Source of the DNA: Firmicutes bacterium HGW-Firmicutes-7
GTDB taxonomy: Bacteria; Bacillota; Clostridia; Lachnospirales; Vallitaleaceae
Assembly: GCA_002841375.1 (NCBI GenBank)
Contig: PGZO01000011.1
Location: 1-64,000, forward strand
Direction: 5' to 3'
Length of the DNA stretch: 64,000 nt
Shown: positions 50,733 to 60,774 of the stretch, piece by piece
Position numbering within the stretch: position 1 is the first letter of the stretch
Layout: each line of letters opens with the position of its first letter
The notes under the pieces: generated by a model
Database searches by the model: none
What the model was told of the DNA's origin: nothing
Seen by the model: only the letters and a program-made list of their open reading frames with translations
Position numbers and translations under genes: made by a program

Positions 50733-52203
50733 AAATACTTTTATTCTTGTTCTATTTTCGTTTGCTAGTAAGATTTTGGGATTTGGAAGAGAAGTAACGC
50801 AAGCGTCCTTATTCGGTGCTACAAATAATACTGATGCGTTAATACTTGCTTTTTTGTTTTTACAATACATTACTGGAGGAATAAGTGCAATTATTGAAAA
50901 GGTAATTATTCCAAAAGTTGCTATATATAAGGAATACAATGGAGAACTTAATGAAAAAGTAAATCGTTTCTTTTTCTTCATGTTTCTTGTGCTCATTATC
51001 GTTAGCTCAATGTTATTAATTTCTATTAAGTATATACTATTTTTTATGAAAGTTCAAAATCCAGAAGTAGTAACAAAAATGATTTATTTTATTATCCCTA
51101 TTGCTATAATTATGAGTATCAATTCTTTGTTGCAAGCAGTTCTTAAAGCATTTAATCAATTTAAAGTTGTCGGTGTTGTCATGTTAGTTCAAAACAGTAT
51201 TATTATTATTACAATTTTACTATTACATAATCTTTATGGAATATATAGCGTTTTAATTGGTTGGCTAATCGCTAATGCAATTAATTATGTACATATACTA
51301 TTTGAAACAAAAAAAATAGGATTTTACTGGTCAACAAGTTTTCTATTTACTCAGAAATCAATCAGTTCAGAAATTAAAAGATTTATAAGCTATAATAGAA
51401 TAATCGCTCCTGTATTAGGTTTGGTTTTAGTATCCTATGTAAATTCCTTTTTAGAAAAAAAAATAACATTTGGTCTTGGTGAGGGTGCCACTACAATGAT
51501 CTATTATGGAACCATTATTAATGACTTGGTATATAGTATATTTATTATCTCTGCAATGAGTGTATTGATACCAGCTTTATCAAAATCAGACAATAAGCAG
51601 CTTATGACACAGAATATGATTAGAATTATTATCATGTGTTTCTTACCAATAACAGTTATTATTTTATGCTATGCACACGAAGCGGTTGAATTTTTATTAT
51701 ATTTTGGGGACTTTTCAATAAATAATGTACGAAGTATATCAAATATTTTTATTGGTTTTTCTTTAGGACTTATGTGTTTAGGCATTAGAGAGACACTTTA
51801 TACAAGAGCTTATTCCAGTGGAAACACCAAACTACCATTTAAGGCCAACTTAGTTGCAAGCAGTGTAAATATTTTCTTCAACTTTATTCTATCTTTGAAA
51901 TTTGGTATTATTGGTGTTGCAGCAGGTACTACGATTTCTATCTATGCAAGTATGTTTTATATGGGTTATCATATAAAAGAAAAATATGTTGATCTAGAGT
52001 TTATTAAAAAAATATCTATTGGCGTTATGGGAACAATTAGTGTCAATTTAATATATATAACAATATTTAGAAATCCAAAGAACATATTTGCCATAGCAGG
52101 CATAGCTTTGTTTAGTTTAGTTGTTTATATAATTATTTTATATTTGCTTCAAACGAAAGAAGTTGTAAAGCTGATAAATGGCATAAAGGAGAGAGCAAAA
52201 TGA
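50713..52203 (+). CDS. MurJ/Wzx-like polysaccharide flippase
   Basis: The product of about 496 residues has around 14 membrane segments. The N-terminal SFASKILGFGREVTQASLFG is closest to the MurJ/MviN branch of the MOP superfamily, and IIPIAIIMSINSLLQAVLKAF is typical. In this locus it should flip lipid-linked repeat units. GTG 50713 lies 7 bases after AGGAG; an upstream frame to 50650 is overlap only, and ATG 50725 is an alternative. Its stop overlaps the next start as ATGA. Confidence 0.82.
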   Translation: MKAQMVKNTFILVLFSFASKILGFGREVTQASLFGATNNTDALILAFLFLQYITGGISAIIEKVIIPKVAIYKEYNGELNEKVNRFFFFMFLVLIIVSSMLLISIKYILFFMKVQNPEVVTKMIYFIIPIAIIMSINSLLQAVLKAFNQFKVVGVVMLVQNSIIIITILLLHNLYGIYSVLIGWLIANAINYVHILFETKKIGFYWSTSFLFTQKSISSEIKRFISYNRIIAPVLGLVLVSYVNSFLEKKITFGLGEGATTMIYYGTIINDLVYSIFIISAMSVLIPALSKSDNKQLMTQNMIRIIIMCFLPITVIILCYAHEAVEFLLYFGDFSINNVRSISNIFIGFSLGLMCLGIRETLYTRAYSSGNTKLPFKANLVASSVNIFFNFILSLKFGIIGVAAGTTISIYASMFYMGYHIKEKYVDLEFIKKISIGVMGTISVNLIYITIFRNPKNIFAIAGIALFSLVVYIIILYLLQTKEVVKLINGIKERAK

Positions 52204-53072
52204 TAAAAAACAAAATATCCGTTGTTATTCCGTCTTTTAATAGAGCGCATCTTATTGAAAATACCATACCTTCTTATGTACAAGAGGGTGTCGGTGAAAT
52301 AATTATTATTGATGATGCTTCAACAGATAATACTGAACAAGTGGTTAGAAAACTAACTGAAAAATATAGTATCATACGTTATATAAAGTTAGAAAAAAAC
52401 AGTGGACAAGTAGTGGCCAATAATATTGGGGTTCAACAAGCAAAATACGAGTTTATATATTTTGGCGACGATGACTCTTTTATTTGCGAAAATTCTTTGA
52501 ATTTTGCATACAATAGCATGATTGAGAATAATGCTGATATTGTGGGGATAAGAGCCTTATATATGCTGGAAAATGAACATTATGAAGATACAATTAAAAG
52601 AAGCACAAATAATAAAGGCGTATATTTTAATATTAACAGATTGAAAATTGATTTTACTTGTTACACTGATAAGGACTTAAGGTTGCCTTTTGTTCATGCA
52701 TGTCTTCTTGTGAAAAGTAAAATTGCAAAAGAAGTAATGTTTGATACATCCTATCAAGGCAGTGGCTATAGAGAGGAAACAGACTTTATTTTATCTTGTT
52801 CAGAGAAAGGGTATGATCGTGTATTCTACTGTTCAAAAGCAATTTCAATTAATTTACCAAGAGAGATTGCAACTGGAGGCGCTTGGAAACAGTCATGGTG
52901 GGGATATGAAACTTCAACCATTAAAAATAATATTTATTTTTTGAATAAGCATTATAAATATTTGAAAAGTCATTGGGACTTAAAAACGCCTAAATTCATA
53001 TTAAACATATTTTTTATTCTTGAAAGAATTATGTTTAGAGCAAGAAGGGGTATTAAAAAAATAATTAAATAA
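52200..53072 (+). CDS. glycosyltransferase family 2
   Basis: The 290-residue product has the GT2 opening VVIPSFNRAHLIENTI, EIIIIDDASTDNT for nucleotide binding and FIYFGDDDSFICENS, a DXD-like metal site. It would add a sugar in the cytoplasm to the growing repeat. The ATG overlaps the flippase stop, so the two are coupled. Confidence 0.88.
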   Translation: MIKNKISVVIPSFNRAHLIENTIPSYVQEGVGEIIIIDDASTDNTEQVVRKLTEKYSIIRYIKLEKNSGQVVANNIGVQQAKYEFIYFGDDDSFICENSLNFAYNSMIENNADIVGIRALYMLENEHYEDTIKRSTNNKGVYFNINRLKIDFTCYTDKDLRLPFVHACLLVKSKIAKEVMFDTSYQGSGYREETDFILSCSEKGYDRVFYCSKAISINLPREIATGGAWKQSWWGYETSTIKNNIYFLNKHYKYLKSHWDLKTPKFILNIFFILERIMFRARRGIKKIIK

Positions 53073-53105
53073 TTTTAATTAATAATATAAGGGAGTAGGT
53101 GTAGT

Positions 53106-54236
53106 ATGAAACAGTATAAAATTGCATTCCTTACAGAAAATCCGATTAACACTTTAGGAGGAGTTGAGCGATTTACTTTATCTCTTAAATGCTATTTTGA
53201 GAAAAATGGATTTGTCGTTAAAGTGTATGACAAATCAATTATGCCTAAAGAACCAAAAAGAAATTGGTTTAATAGCTATTTTTCAACGATTACTGATAAT
53301 TATAATTTGGGTAATGAGATTTCAAAGAGAATGAAAGAGGACCAGATTGATTTTATTATACAAAATGGCTTATCAGCATGGAGTATATGTAGAAGAAGGC
53401 GTATACCTCGTATGGTTATTCATCATGGTACATGGAGAGAAGTATCAAAGCATCTGTCAAAAGGCAGTAAAAATATAAAAAAAACATTAGCCAATAAAGT
53501 ATTGATATACTATATTAATGGATGGTTTGAATGGTTTACAAGCAAGAATGCAATTAGCATTGGTGTATCATCCTCAGTAAAGAATGAGTTGAAAAGCCTA
53601 TATTATAATCTTGACGCGATTGCTATCCAAAATGGGATAGATACGGAATTATTTAAAAAGCTGGATGCCAAAATATGCAAGAAAAAATATGGTTTAAAAG
53701 AAGAAGACTTTATTATTTCTTTTACTGGAAGATTAGAATATCGAAAGGGAAATGATATTTTAGCTCAATTATCTCATAAAGCTTATAAAGAGGACCCTTC
53801 AATAAAATTCTTATTTGCAACTGATCAGAAAACAAATGATTTTGCGGATAATGTAATCTTCTTAGAGCATGTAAATTATGAGGAAATGCCTTATGTATAT
53901 TGTGCATCAGATTTGTTTATTATGCCTACACGATATGAAGGTTGTAGTTATTCAATTATAGAAGCAATGTCATGTAATACACCAATACTAATAAGTTCTG
54001 TAGGGCATGGAAGTGATATTAGCCGATTTGGTGCGCTGAAAAATGTTGTATTAGACGAAATAAATTGTGATGTATATTGGGAAAAAATCATTGAGTTAAA
54101 AAACAACAAAGGACAACTTAAAGAGATTGGTGATGATGCCAAAAAATATGTTGACGCTAATAATACTTTAGAAATTTTTGGAAAGGCATATCTAGACCTT
54201 ATTAAAAAGAACATTTTAAAAGGGAGGTTAAAATGA
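53106..54236 (+). CDS. glycosyltransferase family 4
   Basis: The 376-residue product has GGVERFTLSLKCYF at the N-terminus, ISFTGRLEYRKGNDIL in the C-terminal domain and PTRYEGCSYSIIEAMSC for the nucleotide-sugar site. This is a retaining GT-B enzyme. AAGGGAGTAGGTGTAGT precedes ATG 53106. Its stop overlaps the next start by four bases. Confidence 0.9.
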   Translation: MKQYKIAFLTENPINTLGGVERFTLSLKCYFEKNGFVVKVYDKSIMPKEPKRNWFNSYFSTITDNYNLGNEISKRMKEDQIDFIIQNGLSAWSICRRRRIPRMVIHHGTWREVSKHLSKGSKNIKKTLANKVLIYYINGWFEWFTSKNAISIGVSSSVKNELKSLYYNLDAIAIQNGIDTELFKKLDAKICKKKYGLKEEDFIISFTGRLEYRKGNDILAQLSHKAYKEDPSIKFLFATDQKTNDFADNVIFLEHVNYEEMPYVYCASDLFIMPTRYEGCSYSIIEAMSCNTPILISSVGHGSDISRFGALKNVVLDEINCDVYWEKIIELKNNKGQLKEIGDDAKKYVDANNTLEIFGKAYLDLIKKNILKGRLK

Positions 54237-55408
54237 AAATACTAGTGTTTGAACCTAGTGGAGGATTTTGGCCTTATACGCCAAACATTGCACAAGCGTT
54301 GGGCAAAGTATATATTAACGACGAAGTTATTATATTGACTTCTGAAAATAGAAAAGGATCTACTATTGACAATGTAACGCTAAGGGCTGAATGTAGAGGT
54401 ATGGAGGAAAACCTAAAGAGAAGCAACCAAATTAAATGGTTAGCAAATCGAGTATTATGTTCATTACAGTGGCTCAGTATCAGAAGAAAAGTCATTAAAG
54501 AAATCAAACCCAATATCTTACATATACAAAATACACCTACCATATTTGATCAATTTATATTGCCAATTATAAAAAAAAACACAAGAATAATTGTTACTGT
54601 GCATGATGTTTTACCACTTATGCAAACTAAAATACACTCGTTCAAGTCTCTTAAAAAAGTGTATAGAACAGCCGATGAGTTAATTGTACACTCAGCTTCC
54701 AATAAGCAAGAGTTGATTAATAAAATGGATATTGATAAGGACAATATTCATATTATACCTCATATCATGGATAATTTTGAAGAGTCAAAATATTTACCTA
54801 GCGAAACTCAAGCTAAGGAAAAGTTAGGACTTAATCAAGCGTATACGTACCTTTTGTTTTTTGGTAGTATAAGAAAATCAAAGGGATTGGATTTGGCTAT
54901 TAAAGGGTTGGCAGTTTTACAGGAAACGATGGATAAAGTTTGTTTGTTAGTAGCGGGTTCTCCACACTGGGACATCGATATGGATGAAATTAACAAACTT
55001 ATTAGGCAAAATAATTTAGAAGAAAAAGTTATACTACAATTAGGTTATATTGATGATTCAATGGTTGATTATTACTTCATTGCTTCAAAAATTATACTAT
55101 TACCATATATTGAATTTCACTCACAAAGTGGCGTCCTATTGCAGGCTTATAAGTATAAAAGACCAGTTATTGCAACGAACAAAGGTAGTTTAGGTGAAAC
55201 AATAAATGATGATCAAACAGGATTGGTTGTAGAAAAATTAGATCCAGCGTTAGTGGCAGAGAAAGTAAAAGAATTATTGGAAAATGAAAAGCTATATAAC
55301 ACTTGTGCAAATAATCAAGAAATGGTAATTGAAGAAAAATATAATTCTAATATCATAGCAAAAATGACAATGTCCATTTATGAGCGTGATTCCAAGGAGA
55401 CATTATGA
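54233..55408 (+). CDS. glycosyltransferase family 4
   Basis: The 391-residue product has an N-terminal domain (FEPSGGFWPYTPNIAQAL, IIVTVHDVLPLMQTK) and a C-terminal GT-B domain (YLLFFGSIRKSKGLDLAI and LPYIEFHSQSGVLLQAYKY). AGGGAGGTTAAA precedes ATG 54233, which overlaps the previous stop. It is similar in its second half to the next gene, especially the PYI-SQSGV motif. Confidence 0.88.
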   Translation: MKILVFEPSGGFWPYTPNIAQALGKVYINDEVIILTSENRKGSTIDNVTLRAECRGMEENLKRSNQIKWLANRVLCSLQWLSIRRKVIKEIKPNILHIQNTPTIFDQFILPIIKKNTRIIVTVHDVLPLMQTKIHSFKSLKKVYRTADELIVHSASNKQELINKMDIDKDNIHIIPHIMDNFEESKYLPSETQAKEKLGLNQAYTYLLFFGSIRKSKGLDLAIKGLAVLQETMDKVCLLVAGSPHWDIDMDEINKLIRQNNLEEKVILQLGYIDDSMVDYYFIASKIILLPYIEFHSQSGVLLQAYKYKRPVIATNKGSLGETINDDQTGLVVEKLDPALVAEKVKELLENEKLYNTCANNQEMVIEEKYNSNIIAKMTMSIYERDSKETL

Positions 55409-56493
55409 AAGTAGTAAGCATATATTTAGGAAGAAAGGGTGGAGGTGCATTATATTCATATGAAATGACTAAGGCTTTATCAAATAAAGCTGAAGTGTTA
55501 TATATAGTGTCAAAACAGGCTGAAAATATTGGAGAAATTAGAGCTATATCTAAAGGGAATTTTGAGTTATATGAGATGGATACCTATATGGACATTAAGT
55601 CGTTAATAGTATCAACATTAAAAGTAGGTAAATTTCTTAAAATGAGGAGAAGAGTTAGAGAATTCAATCCAACAATTATCTATCATCCTATGAGTCATAC
55701 TTGGACTTTTATAATTAATTATTTCTTGAAAAAATACAAGAAGGTTTTGACCATACATGATCCTGTTAGCCATCTTGGTGAAAAGAATATAATAATGTCC
55801 TTTACCCATAAGATAGAAATTAAGCAATGTGATCGATTCGTAATTTTAAGCAAGATATTTATTGAGGAGTTAATTAGGCAAGGCATTAATCATCAAATGA
55901 TAACCGTTATTCCACACGGGATTTTTGATAATTATAAAAGAACCAAGTTTGAGGAAAAAACTTATCAAATGAGGTTGTTATTCTTTGGAAGGATTTCAGA
56001 ATATAAGGGTGTTGGAGTGCTCTTAGAAGCATTTAAAATAATTAAAAGAGAAGTAGTTGAGGCTTCTCTACTTGTCGTAGGATCCGGTGACATGAGCAAG
56101 TATGATAAATTGGTTAAAGAAACAGATGGTATAGAAGTTGTTAATCAATGGATTACAGATGAAGAAGTTGAAAAGTATTTTAACAAAACCGACATATTAG
56201 TAGTGCCATATATTGATGCTTCTCAATCGGGTGTTATTTTAACAGCATATGGATTTAATATGCCAGTTATTGCTACAAAAATTGGTGGTTTACCAGAACA
56301 AGTTGTTAATAAAGAGACAGGGATACTTGTGGAACCCAACAATGTAGAGGATCTAGCTAATGCTTGTATTAGTCTTCTTAATCAACCTGAGATGGTTAAA
56401 AGCATGGGTAAGAATGCATATGATTTTGCAAATGAAAAGTATAATTGGAATGTACTTTCAGATAGTTTAATGAAAAGCTTTATGCGCTTATAA
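55405..56493 (+). CDS. glycosyltransferase family 4
   Basis: The 362-residue product has GRKGGGALYSYEMTKAL at the start, LLFFGRISEYKGVGVLLEAF and VVPYIDASQSGVILTAYGF with GGLPEQVVNKETGILV near the end. ATG overlaps the preceding stop as ATGA. It shares the SQSGV acceptor region with the enzyme encoded before it, so the two may have arisen by duplication. Confidence 0.88.
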   Translation: MKVVSIYLGRKGGGALYSYEMTKALSNKAEVLYIVSKQAENIGEIRAISKGNFELYEMDTYMDIKSLIVSTLKVGKFLKMRRRVREFNPTIIYHPMSHTWTFIINYFLKKYKKVLTIHDPVSHLGEKNIIMSFTHKIEIKQCDRFVILSKIFIEELIRQGINHQMITVIPHGIFDNYKRTKFEEKTYQMRLLFFGRISEYKGVGVLLEAFKIIKREVVEASLLVVGSGDMSKYDKLVKETDGIEVVNQWITDEEVEKYFNKTDILVVPYIDASQSGVILTAYGFNMPVIATKIGGLPEQVVNKETGILVEPNNVEDLANACISLLNQPEMVKSMGKNAYDFANEKYNWNVLSDSLMKSFMRL

Positions 56494-56551
56494 TATTAAG
56501 TAGTAATGTTGAAATTGCTGTAAAATTGTTATTTATAGAAAGGATGACAAA

Positions 56552-57514
56552 ATGAAAAGAATTAATCATAAACTTGTTTTTTTGCTAACCATCCTTTTTG
56601 CGCTAGTACTTATGATTTTGGTAGTGAAACTCCTAATTGGAAAAAACAATTTTTCAAATGAACCCATTAATTATAACAATAATTTTATAAATGCTGAAAT
56701 AAATGGCTCTATTAATGATACGATTGATACGAATAATCAGGAACTAATGAAATTGATTGATGAATACAATAAATCAGAAATATCGCATTTACAATCTAAA
56801 AGTGTTACATTTGCTATTATGGGTACAGATGAAAGAGCAAGTGAAATTTCTCGTAGTGATATTTTAATGGTTGTAAAGTATGATCCAGTTAGCAAAAAAA
56901 TTAATATTGTTTCAATACCTAGAGATACTAGAGTTGAGATTCCTGGGGTTAAAACTGATAAGATTAATCATGCTTATGCCTTTGGTGGTGCAGAGTTATC
57001 TATGAATACATTAGAAAATCTATTTGGTATTACAATTGATTATTATGTCAAGTTTAGTTTTGAAAGCTTTAAGAAAATAATAGATGATTTTGGTGGTGTG
57101 ACAGTAAATGCAGAAAAAGATTTCGAATATGAAGGATATGTCACTGTACCAAAGGGTGAAAATGTATTAAATGGTAACGAAGCATTGTTTTATGTTCGCT
57201 ATCGTAATGATGCAAGTGGTGATATGGGAAGAATAGAAAGGCAGCAAGAAGTAGTACAAGCTCTTTCAAAAACAATACACAGCTATGATAAAGAAGTAGC
57301 ATTGCCTTTGTTATTTCATGCTTATTCAGAAGATATTGAAACTAGTTTAGCGTTTACCGATATGTTAGCCTTCTATAAACTGATTAATATGGAGGATAAT
57401 TTAGAGTTTAATACTAATACGTTAAAAACTGAACCAGCTAGGATTGATAAAATATGGTACGAAATTATCAATGAGGGGGACTTGGAAAGAATAATTAAGT
57501 TGCTAAGAGAATAG
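56552..57514 (+). CDS. LytR-CpsA-Psr (LCP) family glycopolymer ligase
   Basis: The 320-residue product has one N-terminal membrane segment (about residues 8-29) and an outer LCP domain. AIMGTDERASEISRSDILMV, SIPRDTRVEIPG and KINHAYAFGGAELSMNTLE carry the conserved Asp and Arg that bind the pyrophosphate lipid, and RYRNDASGDMGRIERQQEVV is also typical. It would transfer the finished polysaccharide to peptidoglycan or another wall site. AAAGGATGACAAA precedes ATG 56552. Confidence 0.92.
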   Translation: MKRINHKLVFLLTILFALVLMILVVKLLIGKNNFSNEPINYNNNFINAEINGSINDTIDTNNQELMKLIDEYNKSEISHLQSKSVTFAIMGTDERASEISRSDILMVVKYDPVSKKINIVSIPRDTRVEIPGVKTDKINHAYAFGGAELSMNTLENLFGITIDYYVKFSFESFKKIIDDFGGVTVNAEKDFEYEGYVTVPKGENVLNGNEALFYVRYRNDASGDMGRIERQQEVVQALSKTIHSYDKEVALPLLFHAYSEDIETSLAFTDMLAFYKLINMEDNLEFNTNTLKTEPARIDKIWYEIINEGDLERIIKLLRE

Positions 57515-57558
57515 TTAATAAGTCATAATATGATATAAATTGAAAAAAGGAGAATAGT

Positions 57559-58257
57559 ATGGAAGGTGAATATCAAGAAATAGATTTAAAAGAAATTATG
57601 CAAGCGATTTTAGCGAAATGGTGGATTATTGCTTTGTTGACAATTAGTATTGCGTCATTAGGTTATTATGTAACATCAAATCATATGACACCTATTTATC
57701 AAGCAGATACAATTCTATTCATTGGAAAAGAACAAAGTGGACTTGGTGAAATTGGCGTATCACTAAATGATTTATATACAAATGATCAGCTATTTCTTGA
57801 CTACCAACAATTGGCCAGTACTCGTTTGGTCATTGAAGAAGTAAATAAAAATTTAAATATCAACATCCCTATAGAAGATTTTAAAAGATCGATGGGTGTT
57901 TATGCTATTGAACGCTCAAGATTATTTGGCGTGAGTTATTCTAGTACCAATCCACAATTGGCAACAGACGTTTCTAATGAGTTAGCTACACAAATTACGC
58001 TAGCGGCAGCAAAAGTTGTTAATGTCCAAAATATTAGAATAGTAGATAAAGCTATTATTCCTGTAAATCCTATTTCACCAAATCTAACAATGAATACAAT
58101 AATTGCAGGTTTTTTAGGACTTGTTTTTGCACTTTTAATTATTTTTATTCATACTTATATGGATAATACCGTGAAAAAAGATGAGGACATTGAAAAATTA
58201 ATAAAACTTCCGGTAATTGGTGTTATTCCAGAGTTTAAAGGGGAGGTTAGAAAATGA
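57559..58257 (+). CDS. Wzz-like chain-length regulator / BY-kinase activator (CapA, YveK type)
   Basis: The 232-residue product has two membrane segments (about 20-40 and 170-192) around an outer domain, the short Gram-positive form of Wzz. The C-terminal tail is cytoplasmic and would activate the kinase encoded next. AAAGGAGAATAGT precedes ATG 57559. The stop overlaps the next start. Confidence 0.9.
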   Translation: MEGEYQEIDLKEIMQAILAKWWIIALLTISIASLGYYVTSNHMTPIYQADTILFIGKEQSGLGEIGVSLNDLYTNDQLFLDYQQLASTRLVIEEVNKNLNINIPIEDFKRSMGVYAIERSRLFGVSYSSTNPQLATDVSNELATQITLAAAKVVNVQNIRIVDKAIIPVNPISPNLTMNTIIAGFLGLVFALLIIFIHTYMDNTVKKDEDIEKLIKLPVIGVIPEFKGEVRK

Positions 58258-59000
58258 TTAATTCAAAAAGATCAAAGGATTTAATATCATTGAATGAACC
58301 AAATTCATTTATCGCAGAAAGTTATAAGATGTTTAGAACAAACATAAATTATTTAAATATTAATGGGAAAAATCAAGTTTTAATGCTGACAAGTTCAATG
58401 TCTGAAGAAGGGAAGACCACAACAATTTGCAATCTAGCTGTAACCATGGCAAAAGATAACAAAAAAGTTTTGCTTATTGAATGTGATCTAAGAAGACCGA
58501 GAGTTCATGAACTATTTAAAGTAAACCAGATACCTGGACTTACTAATATTATATATGATAACCTTATCTTATCTGAAATTATTCAGCGAGTTGACAATGT
58601 AGATGGCCTTGATATACTAACATCAGGAGTGATACCTTTGCAAGCATCTGAACTTCTAAATTCGGCAGCGTTTAAAAATATTATACAGGATGCAAGAAAT
58701 TTATACGATGTTATACTTATTGATACACCGCCATTGTTGAGTGTTACAGATGCAGCGATTATTTCTCTATTAGTTGATGGTGTTATTTTAACGGTTGCAG
58801 CAAATCAAACTAAGAAATCAGTTATTAGTAAGTCGTATAAAGTCTTAAACAATATTAATTCAAATGTCTTAGGTGTGGTATTAACAAAAATGGATAACAA
58901 GAAACATAATAAATATTATAATGATAGTTATTATAATCTTAATAATAAATATAAACCACGAAATTGGATTCAAAAGTTAATGAAGAGAGCATTTAAATAA
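58254..59000 (+). CDS. bacterial tyrosine kinase (CpsD/YwqD type)
   Basis: The 248-residue product has SSMSEEGKTTTICNLAVTMA as Walker A, VLLIECDLRRPRVHELF as Walker A' and DVILIDTPPLLSVTDAA as Walker B. A tyrosine cluster lies at the C-terminus (NKYYNDSYYNLNNKY). It autophosphorylates and controls polymer length and export. ATG 58254 overlaps the activator gene by four bases. Confidence 0.93.
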   Translation: MINSKRSKDLISLNEPNSFIAESYKMFRTNINYLNINGKNQVLMLTSSMSEEGKTTTICNLAVTMAKDNKKVLLIECDLRRPRVHELFKVNQIPGLTNIIYDNLILSEIIQRVDNVDGLDILTSGVIPLQASELLNSAAFKNIIQDARNLYDVILIDTPPLLSVTDAAIISLLVDGVILTVAANQTKKSVISKSYKVLNNINSNVLGVVLTKMDNKKHNKYYNDSYYNLNNKYKPRNWIQKLMKRAFK

Positions 59001-59104
59001 TCTGTTGTTGGTATCAAGTGTCTATAAGTCATGAATCTATGGATAATATATACTGATTATGTTATGATTAAGTTGCTATAAATATAATAAGGAGTTCAGT
59101 TCTC

Positions 59105-60760
59105 ATGAGAAAATATTTTTCGTTAAAAATAATTGTAGGTTTGATAGTAGTATTTATCTGCCTAACAACTATTATAATATCATCCGATGAAGATGGTAAT
59201 GATAATGAAGTTTTTACAAACGTTATTAAAAATAATGACGCCTTTATAACATATAATATAGTCGATTTATTAGGTAATGGCAGTAGTCATAAATCAAAAG
59301 ATGGAATAGCAGATAAGCTTATAGGCTACGATTCCAATAATTTTTCTTTTGCAAATGGCGAACAAACATTTACCCCATATGAACAATATGGAAGTATGTT
59401 TTACGATATTCCTGCAACCTATAAACATATATATTATATGTGTAGTTACGTTAAATCAAATTCTTCAACTGCTGGAATTGAATTTATGGATGATCCATAC
59501 TTTCCTATTTCATTACAAAGTGGAAGTGGAGAATTCGAGTTTTTGTCTGTTCTTTATGAAAAGATACTTGATGATTCAAATCTTTTAATTGCTGTTCTTG
59601 ATATCGGGACGATATTTAAACCTATCACCTTTAAAAATATTCATGTAATGGATTTAACCGAAATTTTTGGTGTTGGTAATGAACCTACGATAGAATATAT
59701 GGATTTAATAGTTAAAATATTGATGGATCATAGTGATTTGAGTAATAGTAAGGATATCGCACTACCTGTTGACTTTTTTGCCAATTTTGACATAAATAAG
59801 ACGTATGTAGCTAAACTGTTTCCTGATATTAATAGAAAGTCAGGTCCAATAGATTATTATGAAATATCCTACAAAGATAACAAATTTAATTATAAATATA
59901 TTGGAAGCATATTAATTAGTAGTAGTAATGAAATAGGTACCTTAGATTTTGATGTAGAATCTAATAGTGAGTTTACTTTATCAGTATTAATTTCTAATAA
60001 CGATAGTTCTATTAAAACATTTAATGTGTATAAAGATAATGGTAAAGCAGAGTTGCTTTATGAAGAAACGCTTGAACCTAATTCTGAAAAATTGATGGAA
60101 ATTAGTATTAATTCTAGAGAAATCCATGACAATTTAAATATGACCATAAATATTGCTAGTAATTCTGAAGTAATTGAGAAATTAATAGTAATAGATGATA
60201 TTTCTACTGATATAAGAGAGCATTGGGCAGGTAATGAAATTATTGACCTCATGATGAAGGGAATCATGTTTAATAAAATTGATCATCAATTTTTTCCGGA
60301 CGACGCTATTACACGCGGTGAATTTATAACAAGCTTATCCAAAAGCTTAAAACTGCGAAAAACAGAGGATCAAATTAAGGTTTTTAAAGATTTAAATGAA
60401 GAGCATCAGTTTTATGACTATATAAATATTGCAGCTAGTAATGGCCTAGTAAAGGGTTACCCAGATGGTTCGATTCATGTAGATAATAGTATAAAGAGAC
60501 AAGATGTTGCATTAATTATTAGTAAAGTATATGAAGATAAAGGAATAGAAATAGAAACAACTAGAGTGAACGAATCATTCGTTGATTATATTAATATTGA
60601 TAATTATGCAGTAAATGCGATGAATTGGTGTATTAATAATGGAATAATTAATGGAAATAATGACAAAAAGCTCGAGCCTGATGGGAATTTAACTAGAGCA
60701 GAAGCAGCCATCTTAATTTCGAGAATTATTGATGATTTTAGTTTACAACGAATGATTTAA
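59105..60760 (+). CDS. secreted protein with C-terminal S-layer homology domains
   Basis: The 551-residue product has a hydrophobic signal segment (about residues 8-26), a long unrecognised N-terminal part and three S-layer-homology repeats at the end. The repeats are about 365-415 with FFPDDAITRGEF, 425-480 with GLVKGYPDGSIHVD, and 490-548 with GNLTRAEAAILISRI. SLH domains hold proteins to pyruvylated wall polymers. Its place between the kinase and phosphatase genes suggests a role in anchoring or tuning the polymer. AAGGAGTTCAGTTCTC precedes ATG 59105. Confidence 0.88.
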   Translation: MRKYFSLKIIVGLIVVFICLTTIIISSDEDGNDNEVFTNVIKNNDAFITYNIVDLLGNGSSHKSKDGIADKLIGYDSNNFSFANGEQTFTPYEQYGSMFYDIPATYKHIYYMCSYVKSNSSTAGIEFMDDPYFPISLQSGSGEFEFLSVLYEKILDDSNLLIAVLDIGTIFKPITFKNIHVMDLTEIFGVGNEPTIEYMDLIVKILMDHSDLSNSKDIALPVDFFANFDINKTYVAKLFPDINRKSGPIDYYEISYKDNKFNYKYIGSILISSSNEIGTLDFDVESNSEFTLSVLISNNDSSIKTFNVYKDNGKAELLYEETLEPNSEKLMEISINSREIHDNLNMTINIASNSEVIEKLIVIDDISTDIREHWAGNEIIDLMMKGIMFNKIDHQFFPDDAITRGEFITSLSKSLKLRKTEDQIKVFKDLNEEHQFYDYINIAASNGLVKGYPDGSIHVDNSIKRQDVALIISKVYEDKGIEIETTRVNESFVDYINIDNYAVNAMNWCINNGIINGNNDKKLEPDGNLTRAEAAILISRIIDDFSLQRMI

Positions 60761-60774
60761 AACGAGGTGCTATT

